Source of the DNA: Celerinatantimonas yamalensis
GTDB lineage: Bacteria; Pseudomonadota; Gammaproteobacteria; Enterobacterales; Celerinatantimonadaceae
DNA: 64,000 bases
Reading direction: 5' to 3'
Assembly: GCF_046054155.1 (NCBI RefSeq)
Contig: NZ_JBEQCT010000007.1
Span: forward strand, 124,001 to 188,000
The notes beneath the pieces were generated by a model, which was not told the DNA's origin, searched no databases, and saw nothing but the letters and a program-made list of their open reading frames with translations. Positions 61,489 to 64,000 of this stretch are shown here, piece by piece; the first letter of the stretch is position 1, and each line of letters begins with the position of its first letter. The position numbers and the translations under genes were made by a program.

Positions 61489-61994
61489 TAGCTCAAACCT
61501 ACATTAAACTATTTATATCCAGCGCTATTTTTTATCATTCAAAACGCATGCATCGCTCGCACCCATATACTCATAAAAGCTACACCCTATCAGTCTGTCA
61601 AAGCATCTTGTGTGAAAAAAAATTCCTACATATCATGTAATTAAAGTCACCAACAGTGATCTGCGACTCTTTTAAAGTGGCATCAGCCATCCAGAAACAA
61701 CACTATTGTTTGTAAGCAAGACTTATTAATCGATTATTATAATCGTCTTAGGGGTGTTATTCGAGACAAGTGGGATTTAAGGTAGACGTCATAACAGCGT
61801 GAATATAACAGACAATCACATAAGTAGTGACTGCTCGGCCATTTTCTAAAAAGCCAACCAGTTACCCGTGCATAAACGCCAGTTATACATCATCACATGG
61901 CTCACAGGTATCCCTCTTCCATGAAGCGAGTAACAATCACTTTCAAAGCTATTGTGAATTTTTTTGAATTCTAATATCTGTTTACTAGCAAGTG
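61489..61994. other. Intergenic between csp copy 2 and the small-peptide gene
   Basis: About 500 bases. CGATTA-TTA-TAATCG is a perfect 6-3-6 dyad at 61731-61745 and could be an operator. No frame is supported. In particular there are no processing-enzyme genes downstream of the small peptide. Confidence 0.4.
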
Positions 61995-62162
61995 TTAGCT
62001 AGCACCGGTAGTACCTGCCTCTGTTGTGCTAGTACCTTTACCATCAGTCCGTTCAGCTGATAACAGCACTAAATAAGGCATAACCCATTCTTTTTTCGGT
62101 AAATGTTCACCATCCAGAACGCTTAAAGTGGTTTTCTCATCATCATGACTTAATTTATTCAT
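61995..62162 (-). CDS. Small peptide with lasso-precursor-like leader spacing
   Basis: A 55-residue frame, ATG at 62162 with AAGGA 7 bases upstream, TAA at 61995. The N-terminal 38 residues are charged. Then comes EWVMPYLVLLSAERTDGKG, in which W26, P29, L31, L34 and T39 have the same spacing as Y/P/L/L/T in paeninodin-type lasso precursor leaders, T being the conserved penultimate leader residue. The remaining core would be 15 residues starting at Gly41 with Glu48 as residue 8, the ring-closing position. Against this: the tail AGTTGAS has no bulky plug residue, and no cyclase, RRE or protease gene is nearby. The gene call is good; the function is open. It is divergent from the GNAT gene. Confidence 0.6.
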   Translation of the reverse strand: MNKLSHDDEKTTLSVLDGEHLPKKEWVMPYLVLLSAERTDGKGTSTTEAGTTGAS

Positions 62163-62409
62163 CAGAATTCCTTTTCTTTATTCCACAGGTTATATCAAAT
62201 CACGCCCGATCACTTGGACACTGCATAATCAACGTAAGCATAGTATTGAATCAATCATGTCGCAAAGTTGCTTATGAAATAATGCGGTGCACACATCAAA
62301 TTGATCGAATTTTTTCTTTTATATCAATGAGTTTTGTCGTCCATTCAACTATAGTTTCAGATGTGTATAAAAAATTTTTATTTTTGTGTTGATAACAGAG
62401 ATATGAGCG

Positions 62410-62907
62410 ATGGTAACGACAAAAGAGATACAGCTTCGTCCCATGAATGAATCGGATATAACCATAAGTTTTAAAATTTATGTTAGTACTCGCTTGGAAG
62501 AGATGCGGCCATCTGGCTGGAGTGAGCAAGAAATTACTGATTTTCTGTATTCACAAGCAGAGACTCAACACCAGTACTACAGACAACATTATCGAGAAGC
62601 AAAATTCTATATAATTGAATATTTGTCTATTGATGTAGGTCGCCTCTATGTGGATGATATTGGCCCTGAGATACGAATTGTCGATATCGCTCTGCTGCCG
62701 GCATATCGCAACCGGGGAATAGGTACAATTCTGATTAAAAATCTACAAAAACAGGGCGTTCGCCGCAAACTCGATATCTCAATTCATGTCGAAAAGAATA
62801 ACCCCGCCATAACGCTTTATAAACGATTAGATTTTAAGTTTATCAAAGAAGTGAATGATATTTATCAATTTATGGTCTGGAAGCAGCGAAGCGCAACGGC
62901 TCATTAA
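62410..62907 (+). CDS. GNAT-family N-acetyltransferase
   Basis: 165 residues with the GNAT core: IQLRPMNESDITISFKIYVST, IVDIALLPAYRNRGIGTILI (acetyl-CoA loop R-N-R-G-I-G) and ISIHVEKNNPAITLYKRLDF. Such acetyltransferases are often found beside MdpB-type tail-collar genes, which follow here on the other strand. It is divergent from the small-peptide gene. Substrate unknown. Confidence 0.88.
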   Translation: MVTTKEIQLRPMNESDITISFKIYVSTRLEEMRPSGWSEQEITDFLYSQAETQHQYYRQHYREAKFYIIEYLSIDVGRLYVDDIGPEIRIVDIALLPAYRNRGIGTILIKNLQKQGVRRKLDISIHVEKNNPAITLYKRLDFKFIKEVNDIYQFMVWKQRSATAH

Positions 62908-63253
62908 CAGTCGATGCTCATCAAAATATGCCTCAGTTATTGATCAGCATTGATAGACATACGTTAAAAATAATCTAGCGAAACGAAGTCCTAGATCAGA
63001 TGAATCTAAAAATTCAGCGCTATCACCAAACGCGCACCGTCTCAGATGAACGAGGCACCATCGAGATAATCTGTCCACACTGATAGCTAGACGACCTACA
63101 ACGTCCAGCGAATTTTGCCAAATAGTATCTATTATTGAATAGACGATTGGCCAAATTACACCATGGGCACCAACACTTAAGTAAATGCTAAGCTAAATAT
63201 TTCATTGAATGACCCAATATTGAGTCACGTTGTGATTAAATAGCCCAAACCAA
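62908..63253. other. Convergent intergenic region
   Basis: About 345 bases between the GNAT gene and the convergent tail-collar operon. No gene and no strong terminator seen. Confidence 0.4.
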
Positions 63254-63775
63254 TTAGCTTCTAGACGGGAAAAATCCCTCTAACGCAATACAAAATGCCA
63301 GTGTGAGATAAGGCTGCAAATTGGAATGATACGCTGATTCACCGCTATCCCCCACCATAGATGAAGCCATTGCAACCGCAGTATAAGGAATTTTTTTATA
63401 CTCCTTAACTAGCTTCACATTGGCGATATAGCGATCTGTTGGTTCGGTTTGCTCGCCGGGTAAAACATATCCTTTAACTCGATGTGAATGCTTAGGGAGC
63501 ATACTGGCATTTAAAACCTCGCTATCCGTTCCAACCTTTTCAGTCAACCCCCTTGGGGTCAAGCCACTTCCTCTTCCAGCATGCATCGGCGCTCGAGCTC
63601 TCAGATCGGGCAGAGCAAAGCTATTTTGCCCATCCCCCCCCCAACGAGAGCCCAAAACAGCATATAAAGCTGAATTATCTCGAATTGATAATATCCCACC
63701 ATCACAATATGCCCAGCCAAGGGGCGCGAAGCTATAGGGGAATATTCGGATCTCGCCGATAAATGGTTCAGCCAT
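63254..63775 (-). CDS. MdpB-like phage tail collar-domain protein
   Basis: 173 residues: collar domain start EPFIGEIRIFPYSFAPLGWAYCDGG, LYAVLGSRWGGDGQNSFALPDLRAR, APMHAGRGSGL, LTEKVGTDSEVLNASMLPKHSH, ending NLQPYLTLAFCIALEGFFPSRS. This is the microcystin-dependent-protein (MdpB) type, found as two or three tandem genes in many bacteria outside prophages; role unknown. AGGAGG lies 7 bases before the ATG. It is the last gene of an operon entering from beyond 64000. Confidence 0.92.
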   Translation of the reverse strand: MAEPFIGEIRIFPYSFAPLGWAYCDGGILSIRDNSALYAVLGSRWGGDGQNSFALPDLRARAPMHAGRGSGLTPRGLTEKVGTDSEVLNASMLPKHSHRVKGYVLPGEQTEPTDRYIANVKLVKEYKKIPYTAVAMASSMVGDSGESAYHSNLQPYLTLAFCIALEGFFPSRS

Positions 63776-63815
63776 ACAAACCTCCTATTGATTAACAATA
63801 ACTGACCGGCTTGCA

Positions 63816-64000
63816 TCAGTCCCTTTGTGGATAAAGGCCATTAAATGCCATAATAAAATGAATCACCAAACTCGGCATGACATTGTCATGCGTGTTCCCC
63901 TCGCCAGTATCGCTCATAGCCGACTCTGGATAATCGACAATAAAAGATGAGTTTTGCCCTTCACTATAAAAACCAGGGTCAGCGACAGCCGTTACACGAC
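63816..64000 (-). CDS. Second tail collar-domain protein (partial at window end)
   Basis: The last 60 or so codons of another collar protein: RVTAVADPGFYSEG, then NTHDNVMPSLVIHFIMAFNG and LYPQRD before TGA at 63816. The block THDNVMPSL...FNGLYP is the standard end of MdpB-type proteins (SHDNMMP.L....I...G.FP). It runs off the window edge and ends 40 bases before the next collar gene. Confidence 0.85.
   Translation of the reverse strand, partial: RVTAVADPGFYSEGQNSSFIVDYPESAMSDTGEGNTHDNVMPSLVIHFIMAFNGLYPQRD

Noticed and set aside
1..64000. tRNA or rRNA genes
   Set aside because: I saw no cloverleaf-type or rRNA-like sequence in the intergenic regions read.

Overview
The window looks like a stretch of chromosome from a facultatively anaerobic gammaproteobacterium of Vibrio/Aeromonas/enterobacterial type. 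The evidence is the ilvY-ilvC pair, ubiK, elaA, ybaK, tcdA, yecD-like, ldhA, yiaY, idi and opp-pepA genes, all close to their gammaproteobacterial versions, plus a LuxM/LuxN-type quorum-sensing locus, which is best known from Vibrionaceae. The species cannot be named from the sequence alone. Housekeeping blocks have moderate GC. Several accessory blocks are clearly AT-richer and littered with insertion-sequence debris.

Layout. 1-190: 3' end of glutathione reductase. 190-7700: an accessory island holding a tyrosine-recombinase remnant, transposase scraps (IS30, IS256 and others), a broken glycosyltransferase, a proline cis-3-hydroxylase-like gene (frameshifted) with an EamA exporter and a divergent LysR regulator, and a three-gene ABM/ACT/ArsR operon. 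7764-14759: oppABCDF followed in the same direction by a leucyl aminopeptidase gene, i.e. peptide import plus peptide cleavage. 15200-19200: a dead AraC gene, a GcvA-like LysR gene, dkgB and a small cytosolic stefin (cystatin)-like protein. 19796-24571: a sugar ABC system of XylF type whose ATPase and permease are fused in one protein, then a Gfo/Idh/MocA oxidoreductase. 25050-30830: a second accessory block with a broken IS5 element, two divergent regulator/oxidoreductase pairs (HxlR/NmrA and MarR/MDR), a ferric-reductase-like pseudogene and a decayed IS3-type element.

30960-45400: PQQ glucose dehydrogenase, an aromatic-acid MFS transporter, a His/Lys/Arg-type ABC importer lacking its ATPase, idi, a MarR regulator divergent from a three-subunit phenolic-acid decarboxylase operon (UbiX-like, UbiD-like and small D subunit), a nitrilase-family amidase, two iron-type alcohol dehydrogenases and a DUF554 protein. 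45461-56000: mostly conserved single genes (ldhA, a second 2-hydroxyacid dehydrogenase, class II DAHP synthase, ubiK, elaA, ybaK, ilvY/ilvC, tcdA, a YecD-like protein without the usual nucleophile, a YkgJ-type Cys-cluster protein).

56080-64000 is the most interesting part. A complete cold-shock gene cassette (promoter, long leader, CDS, terminator) occurs twice, 4950 bp apart and nearly identical. Between the copies lies an operon of a LuxM/AinS-type acyl-homoserine-lactone synthase and a LuxN/AinR-type hybrid sensor kinase. Downstream are a 55-codon gene, not previously called as an open frame, whose product has the residue spacing of a lasso-peptide-type leader and a Gly1/Glu8 core, a divergent GNAT acetyltransferase, and tandem MdpB-type phage-tail-collar genes that run off the window edge.
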